Assembly: GCF_020405185.1 (NCBI RefSeq)
Contig: NZ_CP084463.1
Coordinates: 124,001-188,000 of the forward strand
Length of the DNA stretch: 64,000 nucleotides
Origin: Halomicrobium salinisoli
GTDB taxonomy: Archaea; Halobacteriota; Halobacteria; Halobacteriales; Haloarculaceae
Direction of reading: 5' to 3'
In this document: positions 29,301-38,018 of the stretch, piece by piece
Numbering within the stretch: the first letter of the stretch is position 1
How the letters are laid out: each line of letters opens with the position of its first letter
Notes under the pieces: generated by a model
Database searches by the model: none
Told to the model about the DNA's origin: nothing
What the model saw: the letters and a program-made list of their open reading frames with translations, nothing else
Position numbers and translations under genes: made by a program

Positions 29301-30290
29301 TCACTCGCCGTCGAAGGGGAGTTCGGGTTCGTAGCCGACGGCGTCGATAGCGGCGTCGAGGACGCCGTCCACGTTGTCGTCCTCGGTGACGCTCATGTAG
29401 TGGTCGGCCTCGACGTCGGTCGAGCGGTCGGACTTGTTGCAGACGGTCAGGACGGGGACGTCGAAGCGATCGGCGACGTCGTCGCGGAGCTCCAGCTGGA
29501 CCTCCAGGGGGTAGCCGCACTCGCCGCTGGCGTCGACGATCACGAGCACGGCGTCGGCGAGGTGCTCGAGGGCGCTGACGGCCTGGGACTCGATGTCGTT
29601 GCGCTCCTCGGGGCGGCGGTCCAGCAGGCCGGGAGTGTCCACGAGCTGGTAGGTGATGTGGTCGCGCTCGACGTGGCCGACGTCGATCTGCGTGGTCGTG
29701 AACGGGTAGCTGGCGATCTCGCCGCGGGCGTTGGTGACCGCGTTGACGAACGAGGACTTGCCGACGTTGGGGTAGCCGGCGACCACGATGGCGGGCTCGT
29801 CGGGGCGGATGTCCGGGAGGTCCCGCAGGGCGTCCCGTGCGGCCGAGACGCCGGCGAGGTCGTCTTCGACCTCCTCGACGACGTCGGCGATGCGCGCGAA
29901 GGCCTGCTTGCGGAGCTTGCGGGCGGTGTCGGCGTCGCCCCGCAGGCGGCCCTGGTACTCGCTCTCGATCCCTTTGGCCTTGCGGGAGGCCCAGGTAACT
30001 TCCGAGAGGTGCTGTCGCAGGGCGTCGACGCCGCCTTCGCCCTCGACGTTGCTGGTGACGACGGCGTCGGCCAGTTCGACGTAGAAGGGATCCAGCGTGT
30101 CGACGTCCGGCCAGGCGGTGACGACGTTCTCCAGGTTGTCGGAGACGATGTTCGCCGCCGTCTGGAGCATCGACTGCTGGGCCTCGAGGCCGGACTTCGC
30201 GCGGCCGGCGCGGGCGGCCCGGGAGAAGGCCTTGTCGATGACCTCCTCCGCCGTCGGCGTGGTGGGGAGATCCTCGAAGGGGTGGCTCAT
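29301..30290 (-). CDS. NOG1/Obg-family GTP-binding protein
   Basis: 329 residues. A helical N-terminal half (PTAEEVIDKAFSRAARAG...KQAFARIADVVEEVEDDLAG) is followed by a GTPase domain: G1 AGYPNVGKSS (about residue 170), G2 YPFTTTQI, G3 VDTPGLLDRR and G4 CNKSDR. This matches archaeal NOG1-type proteins implicated in large-subunit ribosome assembly. It lies immediately downstream of tRNA-Lys on the same strand. Confidence 0.9.
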   Translation of the reverse strand: MSHPFEDLPTTPTAEEVIDKAFSRAARAGRAKSGLEAQQSMLQTAANIVSDNLENVVTAWPDVDTLDPFYVELADAVVTSNVEGEGGVDALRQHLSEVTWASRKAKGIESEYQGRLRGDADTARKLRKQAFARIADVVEEVEDDLAGVSAARDALRDLPDIRPDEPAIVVAGYPNVGKSSFVNAVTNARGEIASYPFTTTQIDVGHVERDHITYQLVDTPGLLDRRPEERNDIESQAVSALEHLADAVLVIVDASGECGYPLEVQLELRDDVADRFDVPVLTVCNKSDRSTDVEADHYMSVTEDDNVDGVLDAAIDAVGYEPELPFDGE

Positions 30291-30376
30291 TGGACGCTGA
30301 TAGACGGCCTGCCCGTAAAAGCGCGTTCGTTCCCGTCTCGACCAGGCTTTTCCCGGAGCCGGGCGAACGGCAGCGT

Positions 30377-30700
30377 ATGGCCGACATCGACGCGAGCGAA
30401 CTCCTGCCGAACGAGCACCTTCAGCAGATGGTCGCCGAGGGCCGAGTCACGCAACTGCACCGCGGCCACCAGTACGCGGAGGAGGGCGACGTCTTCGAGG
30501 TCGAGAGCGATCGCTTCGAGGTGATCGACGTCACGCACCGCACGCTGGGCGACCTGACCGACGAGGACGCCCAGCGGGAGGGCTCGGAGGATCTGGACGC
30601 CTACCGGGAGCGCCTCCGGCGCGTCCACGACGACTTCGAGTGGGACCCCGAGAGCGACGTCGTCCGCCACCGGTTCGAGCCGGTCGAGGGCAGCGACTGA
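30377..30700 (+). CDS. ASCH-domain-like protein
   Basis: 107 residues from the ATG at 30377, MADIDASELLPNEHLQQMVA... The pattern HRGHQYAEEGDVFEVESDRFEVIDVTHRTLGDLTDEDAQREG is that of an ASCH/PUA-like RNA-binding domain, where the TLGDLTDEDA strand-helix is characteristic. It is divergent from the GTPase gene with a common upstream region of 86 bases. A precise substrate RNA is unknown. Confidence 0.75.
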   Translation: MADIDASELLPNEHLQQMVAEGRVTQLHRGHQYAEEGDVFEVESDRFEVIDVTHRTLGDLTDEDAQREGSEDLDAYRERLRRVHDDFEWDPESDVVRHRFEPVEGSD

Positions 30701-30760
30701 CGGCCGACCGCTCGACCCTGTGTCGACAGGGATATCGGACCCAGGTGCCTACCGACCGGT

Positions 30761-31123
30761 ATGACAGACTGGCGCGCCGTCCTCTGGGGATTCGTCGCCG
30801 GTATCGTGCTCGGACTGTTCGCGTTCGCCATCCCGGTGGTCGGCCACGTCGGCGCGGGGCTGATCGCCGGTGGCGTCGCCGGCTACCTGGCCGGCGGCGG
30901 ACTGGGGAGCGGCGCCTGGCACGGCCTGCTCGCCGGGGCGCTTGACGGCATCGCCCTCGCGCTGCTGTTCGCACCGGTCGGCGCGGTGCTGGGCGGCCTC
31001 GGCGGCGGCCCCGTCGGCGGACTGGTCGGTGGCTTCGGCGTCGTCGCGATCGGCGTCGTCATCGCGCTGGTCTTCGCCGTCGACAGCGCCATCGGGGGCG
31101 CCGTCGGCGCGCTGTTCTCCTGA
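30761..31123 (+). CDS. DUF5518-like small membrane protein
   Basis: 120 residues with about four Gly/Ala/Val-rich helices (LWGFVAGIVLGLFAFAIP; AGLIAGGVAGYLAGG; LLAGALDGIALALLFAPVGAVLGGL; VAIGVVIALVFAVDSAIGG). Haloarchaea carry many such glycine-zipper-like proteins, grouped as DUF5518 (from memory). Function unknown. Confidence 0.7.
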   Translation: MTDWRAVLWGFVAGIVLGLFAFAIPVVGHVGAGLIAGGVAGYLAGGGLGSGAWHGLLAGALDGIALALLFAPVGAVLGGLGGGPVGGLVGGFGVVAIGVVIALVFAVDSAIGGAVGALFS

Positions 31124-31143
31124 GAAGCCGACTCCGTTCTTAT

Positions 31144-31187
31144 CGCCGCTCCGCGAGTTCGTCCCGCAGGTCGTCCAGGCTCATGTC
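31144..31187. repeat. duplicated 3' end of hisE, outer copy
   Basis: 44 bases identical to 31335-31378, the 3' end of the hisE coding sequence, and in the same orientation. The base triplet corresponding to the hisE stop is tta here (TAA) and cta in the gene (TAG), so both copies carry a stop. The 147 bases between them contain the small dispersed element, copy B. Confidence 0.75.
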
Positions 31188-31314
31188 GCTACCACCTTTT
31201 TCCGCTCGGGGTCGCTCCGCGACCCGCTCGCGCAAAAACGCGGTTCTCGTGAGCGGAGCGAACGAGAGCCCGAAAGACGAGCGAAGCGAGTCTTTCGGTG
31301 GCGAAAAAGCCGCT
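31188..31314. repeat. small dispersed element, copy B (MITE-like)
   Basis: Inverted copy of the element at 18611-18747. Shared features are the ends ccaccttttt and ggtggcgaaaaag, the arm gtgagcggagcga and the palindrome gacgagcgaagcgagtc. It is inserted between the two 44-base copies of the hisE 3' end. No coding capacity; a bidirectional terminator role is possible. Confidence 0.6.
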
Positions 31315-31330
31315 CGCTACGCTCGCGGTG

Positions 31331-31630
31331 CTACCGCCGCTCCGCGAGTTCGTCCCGCAGGTCGTCCAGGCTCATGTCCTTCATCGACAGCAACACGAGC
31401 ATGTGATAGACGATGTCGGCGGCCTCGTGGGCGATCTCCTCGCGGTCGTCGTCCTTCGCGGCCAGCAGGAGCTCCGTGCTCTCCTCGCCGAGCTTCTCGA
31501 GCACGGCGTTCTCGCCTTTCTCGTGGGTGAACAGCGAGGCCGTGTAGGAGTCCTCCGGCAGGTCGGCCTTGCGCTGCTCGACGACGTCGAACAGCTCTTC
31601 GAGAATCTCGTCCGCGTCGGCGTCGGTCAT
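31331..31630 (-). CDS. hisE: phosphoribosyl-ATP pyrophosphatase
   Basis: 99-residue all-alpha NTP pyrophosphohydrolase (MazG-like) that performs the second step of histidine synthesis. Conserved motifs are the DSYTASLFTHEKGENAVLEKLGEESTELLLAAKDDDREEIAHEAADIVYHMLVLL region with EESTE and EAAD metal-binding Glu/Asp residues. The C-terminus SLDDLRDELAERR is duplicated just downstream (31144-31187), a sign of an insertion or integration at the gene end that regenerated the coding sequence. Confidence 0.93.
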   Translation of the reverse strand: MTDADADEILEELFDVVEQRKADLPEDSYTASLFTHEKGENAVLEKLGEESTELLLAAKDDDREEIAHEAADIVYHMLVLLSMKDMSLDDLRDELAERR

Positions 31631-31669
31631 ACCCGGGAGCGCGTGCCGCCGGGCCTTGAGGCCATCGCC

Positions 31670-32263
31670 TCAGGCCTCGACGCTCTCGAAGAAGGCCAGG
31701 TCGTGGATCCGCGAGTCATCGGTGAGTTCGGGGTGGAAGGAGGTGCCGACGACGGGGCCGTCGCGGACGGCGACGGGCTGGCCGTCCCACTCGGCGAGCA
31801 CCTCGACGTCCTCGTACACCTCGGCGATGACGGGGGCGCGGATGAAGACGGCGGGGAACGGCTCGTCCAGGCCGGTGACGTCCAGCGGCGCCTCGAAGCT
31901 GTCCTTCTGGCGGCCGAAGGCGTTGCGCTCGACGGTGACGTCGACGAGGTTGAGGGCGTCGACGCGGTCGTCCTGCGCGTCGGCGCTGGCGACGATGAGG
32001 CCGGCGCAGGTCGCCAGCAGGGGCTTGCCGGCGTCGACGTGGTCGATTATCTCCTCGGCGATGCCCTCTCGCTGGAGCTGGCGGGAGATAGTGGTCGACT
32101 CGCCGCCCGGCAGGAGCAGGACGTCGCAGTCGGGGACCGTCCCCGCGGTCCTGATCTCGTGGACCTCGCTGTCCTCCCCGTGGGCGGCGGCCGCGCGCTC
32201 GATGGCGTCGGCGTGCTCGGAGACGTCGCCCTGGACGGCGACGACGCCCGCTGTCAGGGTCAT
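31670..32263 (-). CDS. pdxT: pyridoxal 5'-phosphate synthase glutaminase subunit
   Basis: 197 residues from the ATG at 32263; a frame extension to 32299 adds only MPFFAPGRLGTA. PdxT hydrolyses glutamine and passes ammonia to PdxS for vitamin B6 synthesis. Class I glutamine-amidotransferase motifs are GVVAVQGDVSEH, LLLPGGESTTISRQL, the catalytic Cys in LLATCAGLIV, and the His/Glu pair in GTSFHPELTDD. pdxS is not in the window. Confidence 0.93.
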   Translation of the reverse strand: MTLTAGVVAVQGDVSEHADAIERAAAAHGEDSEVHEIRTAGTVPDCDVLLLPGGESTTISRQLQREGIAEEIIDHVDAGKPLLATCAGLIVASADAQDDRVDALNLVDVTVERNAFGRQKDSFEAPLDVTGLDEPFPAVFIRAPVIAEVYEDVEVLAEWDGQPVAVRDGPVVGTSFHPELTDDSRIHDLAFFESVEA

Positions 32264-32396
32264 GGCGGTTCCTAGTCGGCCGGGAGCGAAAAAGGGCACG
32301 TTCCGACGCGTCGGCCCCGCCGAATCGCGGAACGGCGAACCAGCGGCGTCGCGGTCGGTGACAAACCATTAGGCGGCGGCGTCCACAGGAGAGGCC

Positions 32397-33404
32397 ATGG
32401 CACCGAGACGGCGGGACCCCGTCGAGGCCCGCAGCGACGGGAGCGACGACCTCTACGAGGTCGCGGACTGGGAGGTCAGGTCGCGCGTCGACTGGCTCGC
32501 CTACTGGCTGTATCGCGCGCTCGTGGTCGTCGCGAAAGGGATCGTGATCGTCGCGGCGCTGGGGATCATGCTCAGCCAGTTCGTCCTCGGCGGGCTCGGC
32601 GCGGTGACGGATCCCGTCGTCGGTGCGTTCACGCTGCTGTCTGCGGTCCCGGCGCTCATGCTGGCGGCGTACGTCTGGCACGCGGACGTGACCACCTCCG
32701 AGCCGCTGTCGCTGCTGGTCGTCACCTTCCTGCTCGGCATGCTCCTGGCTGGCTTCGCCGGCGTCGTCAACGAGTACGTCGGGGCGCCGATCAGGGACGC
32801 CGTGCCGCTGCTCGGCCCGTTGCTCTTCTTCTTCCTCGTGGTGGGACCCGTCGAGGAGACGGTGAAGCTACTGGCCGTGCGGCTGGTGGCCTACCGGAGC
32901 CCGCGGTTCGACGCCGTCATCGACGGGGCGGTGTACGGCGCCGTCGCCGGGCTCGGGTTCGCCACCATCGAGAACGCGCTGTACATCACGCGCACCACGG
33001 GCGCGACCATCAACGCCGCGGAGGCCATCGGCGAGGCGGGCGGCATCACGTTCGTCCGCTCGCTTGCGGGACCGGGCCACGTCATCTACTCGGCGTTCGC
33101 CGGTTACTACCTCGGGCTGGCGAAGTTCAACCCCGACGACGCCGGCCCGATTGTCCTGAAGGGACTCCTGATCGCCGCGGTGATCCACGGCACGTACAAC
33201 ACGCTGGCCGGTATCGCGCCGGCCGTTCTCGTCGGCCTCTACCCGCTGTCTCCGTTCGGCGCGCTGTTCGTGTTCGTGCTCGTCTTCGACGGCCTGTTCG
33301 GCCTGGTCCTGCTCCGGAAGCTCTCGGCCTACGAACGCGCGTACGTGCAGACCGGCTCGGTCTCGGACGATCTGACGCCCGAGCGCACGGAGTTCGATCC
33401 CTAG
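32397..33404 (+). CDS. PrsW-like intramembrane metalloprotease
   Basis: 335 residues with about eight membrane helices. The PrsW/CPBP-type features are present: EETVK in the VVGPVEETVKLLAV helix, the GLGFATIENALYI helix, the AGPGHVIYSAFAGYYLG helix with a conserved His, and IHGTYNTLAG. In Bacillus, PrsW cleaves an anti-sigma factor; the archaeal substrate is not known. The gene converges with riboflavin synthase, with overlapping stop codons (ctag at 33401-33404). Confidence 0.85.
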   Translation: MAPRRRDPVEARSDGSDDLYEVADWEVRSRVDWLAYWLYRALVVVAKGIVIVAALGIMLSQFVLGGLGAVTDPVVGAFTLLSAVPALMLAAYVWHADVTTSEPLSLLVVTFLLGMLLAGFAGVVNEYVGAPIRDAVPLLGPLLFFFLVVGPVEETVKLLAVRLVAYRSPRFDAVIDGAVYGAVAGLGFATIENALYITRTTGATINAAEAIGEAGGITFVRSLAGPGHVIYSAFAGYYLGLAKFNPDDAGPIVLKGLLIAAVIHGTYNTLAGIAPAVLVGLYPLSPFGALFVFVLVFDGLFGLVLLRKLSAYERAYVQTGSVSDDLTPERTEFDP

Positions 33405-33979
33405 ACCATCCGCTCGACGTACTTCGCGACGACGTCGACCTCCAGATGGACCGGATCGCCGACCGCCCTCTCGGAGAGCGTCGTCAGGTCGTAGGTCGTC
33501 GGGACGATGGCGACGGCGAAGGCGTCCTCGGTGCGGTCGGCGACGGTCAGGCTGATCCCGTCGACGGTGATCGAGCCCTTCTCGACGACGTAGCGCTCGA
33601 GATCCGCCGGCAGCGAGAAGCGAAAGCGCCAGTCCTCGCCGACCTCCTCGACGCCCAGGAGTTCGGCCGTGCCGTCGACGTGGCCCTGAACGAGGTGGCC
33701 GTCGAAGCGCCCATCGGCCGGCATCGCTCGCTCGAGATTGAGTTCGTCGCCGACGCCGACCTCGCCGAGGTAGGTCCGGTCGACGGTCTCCTCCGCGAGG
33801 AAAGCCGTGAACCACGCTCCCGGCTCGTGGTTCTCGACGGTCAGACAGACGCCGGCCACGCTGATCGAGTCCCCCTCGGACAGGTCCGCGAAGTCGGTCG
33901 CGATCCGGAGCCGACGCCCGTCCTCTGTCTCCGTCACGTCGGTCACCTCGCCCGTCGCCTCGACGATTCCCGTGAACAT
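33401..33979 (-). CDS. ribE: riboflavin synthase (alpha-type)
   Basis: 192 residues from the ATG at 33979 (MFTGIVEATGEV), the canonical start of the family; the eight residues upstream in frame (MTCIATSG) are excluded. Two homologous lumazine-binding barrels are evident: DSISVAGVCLTVEN with GHLVQGHVDGT, and GSITVDGISLTVAD in the second half, followed by TTYDLTTLSERAVGDPVHLEVDVVAKYVER. It converts two lumazines to riboflavin. Confidence 0.93.
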   Translation of the reverse strand: MFTGIVEATGEVTDVTETEDGRRLRIATDFADLSEGDSISVAGVCLTVENHEPGAWFTAFLAEETVDRTYLGEVGVGDELNLERAMPADGRFDGHLVQGHVDGTAELLGVEEVGEDWRFRFSLPADLERYVVEKGSITVDGISLTVADRTEDAFAVAIVPTTYDLTTLSERAVGDPVHLEVDVVAKYVERMV

Positions 33980-34077
33980 ACCCGAGGTTGCGATGCACGT
34001 CACAAAAGAATTATGGGTAACACTTCTGGAACATCAGATCCGGACCGCTTTTGCTCGCCGGTCGCGTACCCCCGGCC

Positions 34078-34320
34078 GTGACACGAGGCATCCTCGAGAC
34101 GTTCGGCCTCGCGGGGTCCGTCCTGCTGGCCGCACCGCCGGCGCTGTTCGGCGCCCAGCGGCTGGTCGACGGCGACGCGCTGCTGGGCGGGGGTTTTCTC
34201 GCCCTCGCGACGCTGATGATCCTCGTCCCGCAGTACGCGAAGACCCCGGACGACGTCGTCGTCGGGACGGTCGAGCGCGGGGTCGGGTGGGTCGTCGGGG
34301 GCGGCGACGAGAGCGAGTAG
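34078..34320 (+). CDS. small haloarchaeal membrane protein
   Basis: 80 residues from the GTG at 34078, MTRGILETFGLAGSVLLAAPP and FLALATLMILVPQYAKTPDDVV. Two hydrophobic helices and an acidic tail (DESE). A TTG further upstream (34051) is also possible, but the gctttt box near 34047-34052 fits as the TATA element of a leaderless transcript starting at 34078. Function unknown. Confidence 0.6.
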   Translation: MTRGILETFGLAGSVLLAAPPALFGAQRLVDGDALLGGGFLALATLMILVPQYAKTPDDVVVGTVERGVGWVVGGGDESE

Positions 34321-34337
34321 CAGAAACGGGCAGCGAA

Positions 34338-35024
34338 CTATCGTTCGTCCTCGTCCCGCGCCTTCCATCGTTCGCGCTCCCCCGCGGTCAAATACTCCTC
34401 GAGCAGCGACGGGAAGTTCCGCCCCTTCAGGTAGCGCAGGCCGAAATCCTCGGCCCAGTTGATGATCCCCTGATCCTCGGTGACGACGCCGGCGTCCAGT
34501 TCCCGGGCGAGGATCAGCAGGTCGAAGTCCTCCCGCGAGTCCAGGACGCCCTGCCGGAGGGCGTCGCGGTACTCGTCGCGCAACTCGGAGATGACCTTGT
34601 CGACGCCGGTCATGTGGTCGTGGTCCTCGAGCTCCTCCGCGCGGGACTCCTCGGCCTTGCGGACGGCCTTCTCGGAGACCCGCAGCCCGCGGTTGACGCG
34701 GTCGGACATCTCGTCGACGAACTCGTAGACCATCTCCGCGGGGATCATCACCTCGAAGCGGGCGGGCGCTTTCGTGATGACCCAGGTGTCGAGCTTCTCG
34801 AAGACGGTCTCGTCGACGTCGCGGTCCCGGAGCATCGTCGTCAGCTCCTCGTCGATCGAGGGTGGCATGTAGCAGGAGATGTTGTGCGCCAGCTTGGCCT
34901 CCGCCACCAGGTCCAGCAGCCGCAGGCAGGCGTCCTCGACGGTCTCGTCCTCGGCGCGGATCTCCGGGGTGAGGAACACGGACGTGTCGAGGACGAACCG
35001 CTGTTTCAGCGGGTGCTCGGCCAT
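34338..35024 (-). CDS. protein-only RNase P homologue (HARP; RNA ligase partner)
   Basis: 228 residues from the ATG at 35024. The PIN-like nuclease core is clear: [13 protein letters not shown] at the N-terminus and [37 protein letters not shown] at the C-terminus with clustered Asp/Glu. The helical spike region [15 protein letters not shown]...[26 protein letters not shown] is that of Aquifex-type minimal RNase P, once annotated as RNA-ligase partner protein. In Haloferax the homologue is not the main RNase P (established literature), so its role is open. An RNA ligase gene lies 1.8 kb downstream (36861). Confidence 0.88.
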   Translation of the reverse strand: MAEHPLKQRFVLDTSVFLTPEIRAEDETVEDACLRLLDLVAEAKLAHNISCYMPPSIDEELTTMLRDRDVDETVFEKLDTWVITKAPARFEVMIPAEMVYEFVDEMSDRVNRGLRVSEKAVRKAEESRAEELEDHDHMTGVDKVISELRDEYRDALRQGVLDSREDFDLLILARELDAGVVTEDQGIINWAEDFGLRYLKGRNFPSLLEEYLTAGERERWKARDEDER

Positions 35025-35104
35025 ACCTCGGGGATAGTCGGCCGTCGCACTAAGGGCCACCGGCGGGCAGGGGCTGGTCCGGTGACGGGCGCGACTCCGC
35101 GCAG

Positions 35105-35518
35105 TCAGGCCGCACTGCGCAACCGACTGACCGCGCGCCCCGGGACGTGACCGATCCCGGTCGCCAGGAGCGCGGTCGCCACGACCAGCGTCGCCAGGAA
35201 CGCGGCGTGGCCCGCCAGGTCGCCGGCGGTCCGCGGCAGCGGCGTCGCAAGCCTGACCCCGTAGAACGCGAGCGAGAGCGGGAGGACGGCGAGCAGGCAC
35301 CGTTTCGCTCCCAGTCCGGCGAGCGTCACCGTGAACGCCCAGGCCGCCAGTGCCAATACGAGTGCGGCGACCGTCTCGACGACTACGCCCGTGACATCGA
35401 CCACTTGCGGATCCAGAAGTACCTTGGCCACGGCGTAGGTGAGCGCGATGACGCCAGAGACCACAGCGACTCGCTTGAAGTGGTCTCGTTGTCCGTGTTG
35501 AGCCTGATAATCAGCCAT
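35105..35518 (-). CDS. four-helix membrane protein of unknown function
   Basis: 137 residues from the ATG at 35518, [20 protein letters not shown]..., then four hydrophobic helices ([73 protein letters not shown]). It lies directly upstream of the HARP gene on the same strand and ends about 80 bases before its start. No recognised family. Confidence 0.65.
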   Translation of the reverse strand: MADYQAQHGQRDHFKRVAVVSGVIALTYAVAKVLLDPQVVDVTGVVVETVAALVLALAAWAFTVTLAGLGAKRCLLAVLPLSLAFYGVRLATPLPRTAGDLAGHAAFLATLVVATALLATGIGHVPGRAVSRLRSAA

Positions 35519-35636
35519 AGTCTCGTGTATCAGCCTATTTATCAGCATTGTGTTTCAAACATAATAATATTAGCGGTGTTTTCTAGAACTAATATGTGAG
35601 CTTTTCTTATTATAATCTGAAACTGCTTTGGGGTGT

Positions 35637-36722
35637 ATGGCAGGTAAGAATAACCAGCCAGACATCAGCCGGCGTTCGATGCTAAAAGGAGTGGGGGCTT
35701 CAGTGATTGGACTGGGAGCAAGCCCCGCAGTCGCACAGGCTACCACCGGAAGTGATGCAGTCGAGATCGACGTGACAGTTACCGGTTCATAAACCACCGA
35801 GGTCCCGCGAGACTGGTATCAGCGTGTCAAGGGTGCCGAGCGCGTACTGGAACGCTCGAACATAGTCCGACGCCTGGATGGAGTCGTCGGAAAATACGTC
35901 GATGCTGGGAAGTTCGGTGGAGAGAATCCCCACATTGTTATCGATATTGAAGCGGGCAACGAAGATGCTCGAGGCCAAATCCCTGAGCGAATCGGCGGCC
36001 TCAGGGTCGACGTCGTCGAACGAGAGTACGCGAGAGAGGCGAGTACTGATAACTACGACTTCGGCGATAGTATCCCGGGCGGTGCTGAAATAGAAAAGTC
36101 CGATGACAATCAGTTCGGCGCGTTGACGTCGCGTATCCTGCACGAGAACGACGACGGCGAGTACTTCGGGACTGCACAACACGTCACCGGCGTCTGCAAC
36201 GGTTCGGACAACAGCCCGACGATTCACCACCCGGAGGACGTCTACGACGGTAGTGAGATCGGTACGGTGCTCGAAACGTGGAACTTCGAGGACTTCGCCG
36301 TGATCGAGCCGACGTCTAGCGAGAGTCCGGTTAGTCAAGTTGCCGACCCGGACAACCTCGACGACAGCTCTCAGTGGTACGATATTGACGGGACGTTCAC
36401 TAAAGACGCAATACAAACGCTCAAGGCCGACAATGCAACTGTGAGAAAGGTTGGGCCGGTTACTGACATGACCAGCGGGACCATAAGCAAGGTCGGGACG
36501 TCGACTTTCTCTGGCGGTTGCGCCTGGGAAAAGAAGGGACAGGTCGAATGGGGTGACGGATCAGATATTGATCAGGGAGATAGTGGTAGCTTAGCCTTCG
36601 CCGAGGCTCCTGATTCTAGCGATAACTGCGCTGTCTGTGTGAACGTTATCGAACTGGACAGGGCTGTCAGTGGGACCGGCGTCTATCGAATCAAAGACAA
36701 GACAGGATACTATTGCGGGTGA
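35637..36722 (+). pseudogene. Tat-exported trypsin-like serine protease with in-frame TAA
   Basis: One reading frame from the ATG at 35637 to 36722 is broken only by a TAA at 35790-35792. Before it: a Tat-type signal, ISRRSMLKGVGASVIGLG..AVAQA, then TTGSDAVEIDVTVTGS. After it the frame reads TTEVPRDWYQRVKGAERVLE... without stops. The protease triad is complete: His in GTAQHVTGV, Asp in NFEDFAVIEP, Ser in DQGDSGSLAF. The surrounding DNA is lower in GC than its neighbours. Either a recent single nonsense mutation, or stop-codon readthrough, or a sequence error. The restart inside the mature region would lose the signal peptide. Confidence 0.75.
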
Positions 36723-36860
36723 TCGGCTTGACGAACCGCTGACTTCGTTTACTCAACCTCACTTTATTTTATGATATGAAACTAACAGTAGATGAGATAG
36801 CTGCAGAAATGACGGCGGTGTATGTTAGAGTTTTTACCCTTTCGCCCTTACGTCCTATAT

Positions 36861-37985
36861 ATGCACCGCGACTTCGCTGCGGCCCTCGACGTCGACGTCG
36901 AGCCGGCGGACCTCGCGGAACACGTTGACGTGGCCGCGTTCCGCGGGCGCGAGTACCGACTCCTGCCCGACGAGCGCCACGGCGTCGAGCGCGGGACCGT
37001 CTTCTTCGGCGGCGACGTCGTCCGCGGCTACCCCTCGGTCTCGCGCACGCTCGTCCTCGATCCCGGCGTCACGAACTACTTCGAGGAGCGGCTGATCGTC
37101 GAGGAGAAGCTCGACGGCTCGAACGTCCGGGTCACGCGCGCGCCGGACGACTGGGCGGCGTCGGTGCTGGCGCTGACTCGCAGCGGCTACGTCTGTCCGT
37201 ACGCGACGCACCTCGCGGCCGAGCGCGAGGCGATAACGGACTTCCTCGCCGACCACCCCGACCGCGTCCTCTGCTGTGAACTCGTCGGGCCGGACACGCC
37301 CTACACCGACCACGACTACCCGGACGTCGACGGCGCGGGCCTGTTCGTCTTCGACGTCCGCGGGCGGGCGTCGGGCGATCCGCTGCCCGTCCCGGAGCGC
37401 CGTCGGCACTGCGAGGCCTACGGCCTCCGGCAGGTCTCGGCCTTCGGCACGTACGAGCCCCGTGCAGCCGTCGGCGCGGTCCGGAGGTCCATCGAACACC
37501 TGGACCGGCGCGGCCGTGAGGGCGTCGTCATGCAGTCGCTGTCCGGCGACCACCAGCTGAAGTACACCACCAGCGCGATCCACCGCTCGGACCTGGAACA
37601 CGCCTTCTCGATGCCCTTCGACTACGGCCGGCAGTTCCTGTTCTCGCGGCTGATCCGGGAGGCGTTCCAGGCCGTCGAGTTCGAAGACGACGACGAGGCC
37701 GTCCGCGAGCGGGCCCGGGCGCTCGGCGAGTCGATCCTCCCGCCGATGGTCGAGACGATCCGGGCGGTCGAGGACGGCGAACCAGTCGGCGAGTCCCACG
37801 AGGTCCGCGGCGACCCGCAGGCGATCGAGGACCTCCTGGCGCACTTCCGGGACCTGGGGATCACCCTCTCGGTGGAGCGCGACGAGCGGACCGACGGCGA
37901 GCGCGCCGTCGCGTTCACGAAGGTCGCGGAGACGACGCGGGACAAGACGGAGTACTACCTCGCGGGCGGGACGAGAGACGAGTAA
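36861..37985 (+). CDS. ATP-dependent RNA ligase (Rnl3/Pab1020 family)
   Basis: 374 residues from the ATG at 36861. The nucleotidyltransferase core is seen: motif I EEKLDGSNVRV (adenylated Lys), TRSGYVCPY, motif III CCELVGPDTPY / VFDVRG, motif IV REGVVMQ and motif V LKYTTSAIH. A helical C-terminal domain (residues 260-370) is typical of Pab1020-type homodimeric ligases that join 5'-phosphate and 3'-OH RNA ends. It is separated from the HARP gene by the broken protease. A TATA-like tatatat is just before the ATG and further AT-rich sequence is at 36760-36800. Confidence 0.88.
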   Translation: MHRDFAAALDVDVEPADLAEHVDVAAFRGREYRLLPDERHGVERGTVFFGGDVVRGYPSVSRTLVLDPGVTNYFEERLIVEEKLDGSNVRVTRAPDDWAASVLALTRSGYVCPYATHLAAEREAITDFLADHPDRVLCCELVGPDTPYTDHDYPDVDGAGLFVFDVRGRASGDPLPVPERRRHCEAYGLRQVSAFGTYEPRAAVGAVRRSIEHLDRRGREGVVMQSLSGDHQLKYTTSAIHRSDLEHAFSMPFDYGRQFLFSRLIREAFQAVEFEDDDEAVRERARALGESILPPMVETIRAVEDGEPVGESHEVRGDPQAIEDLLAHFRDLGITLSVERDERTDGERAVAFTKVAETTRDKTEYYLAGGTRDE

Positions 37986-38018
37986 CGGAAGCGAGAAACG
38001 GCCTGATCGCTCAGTCGG

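Noticed and set aside
35787..36416. Minus-strand 209-residue frame in the protease region
   Set aside because: The plus-strand frame carries all protease motifs; the minus frame has no recognisable features.
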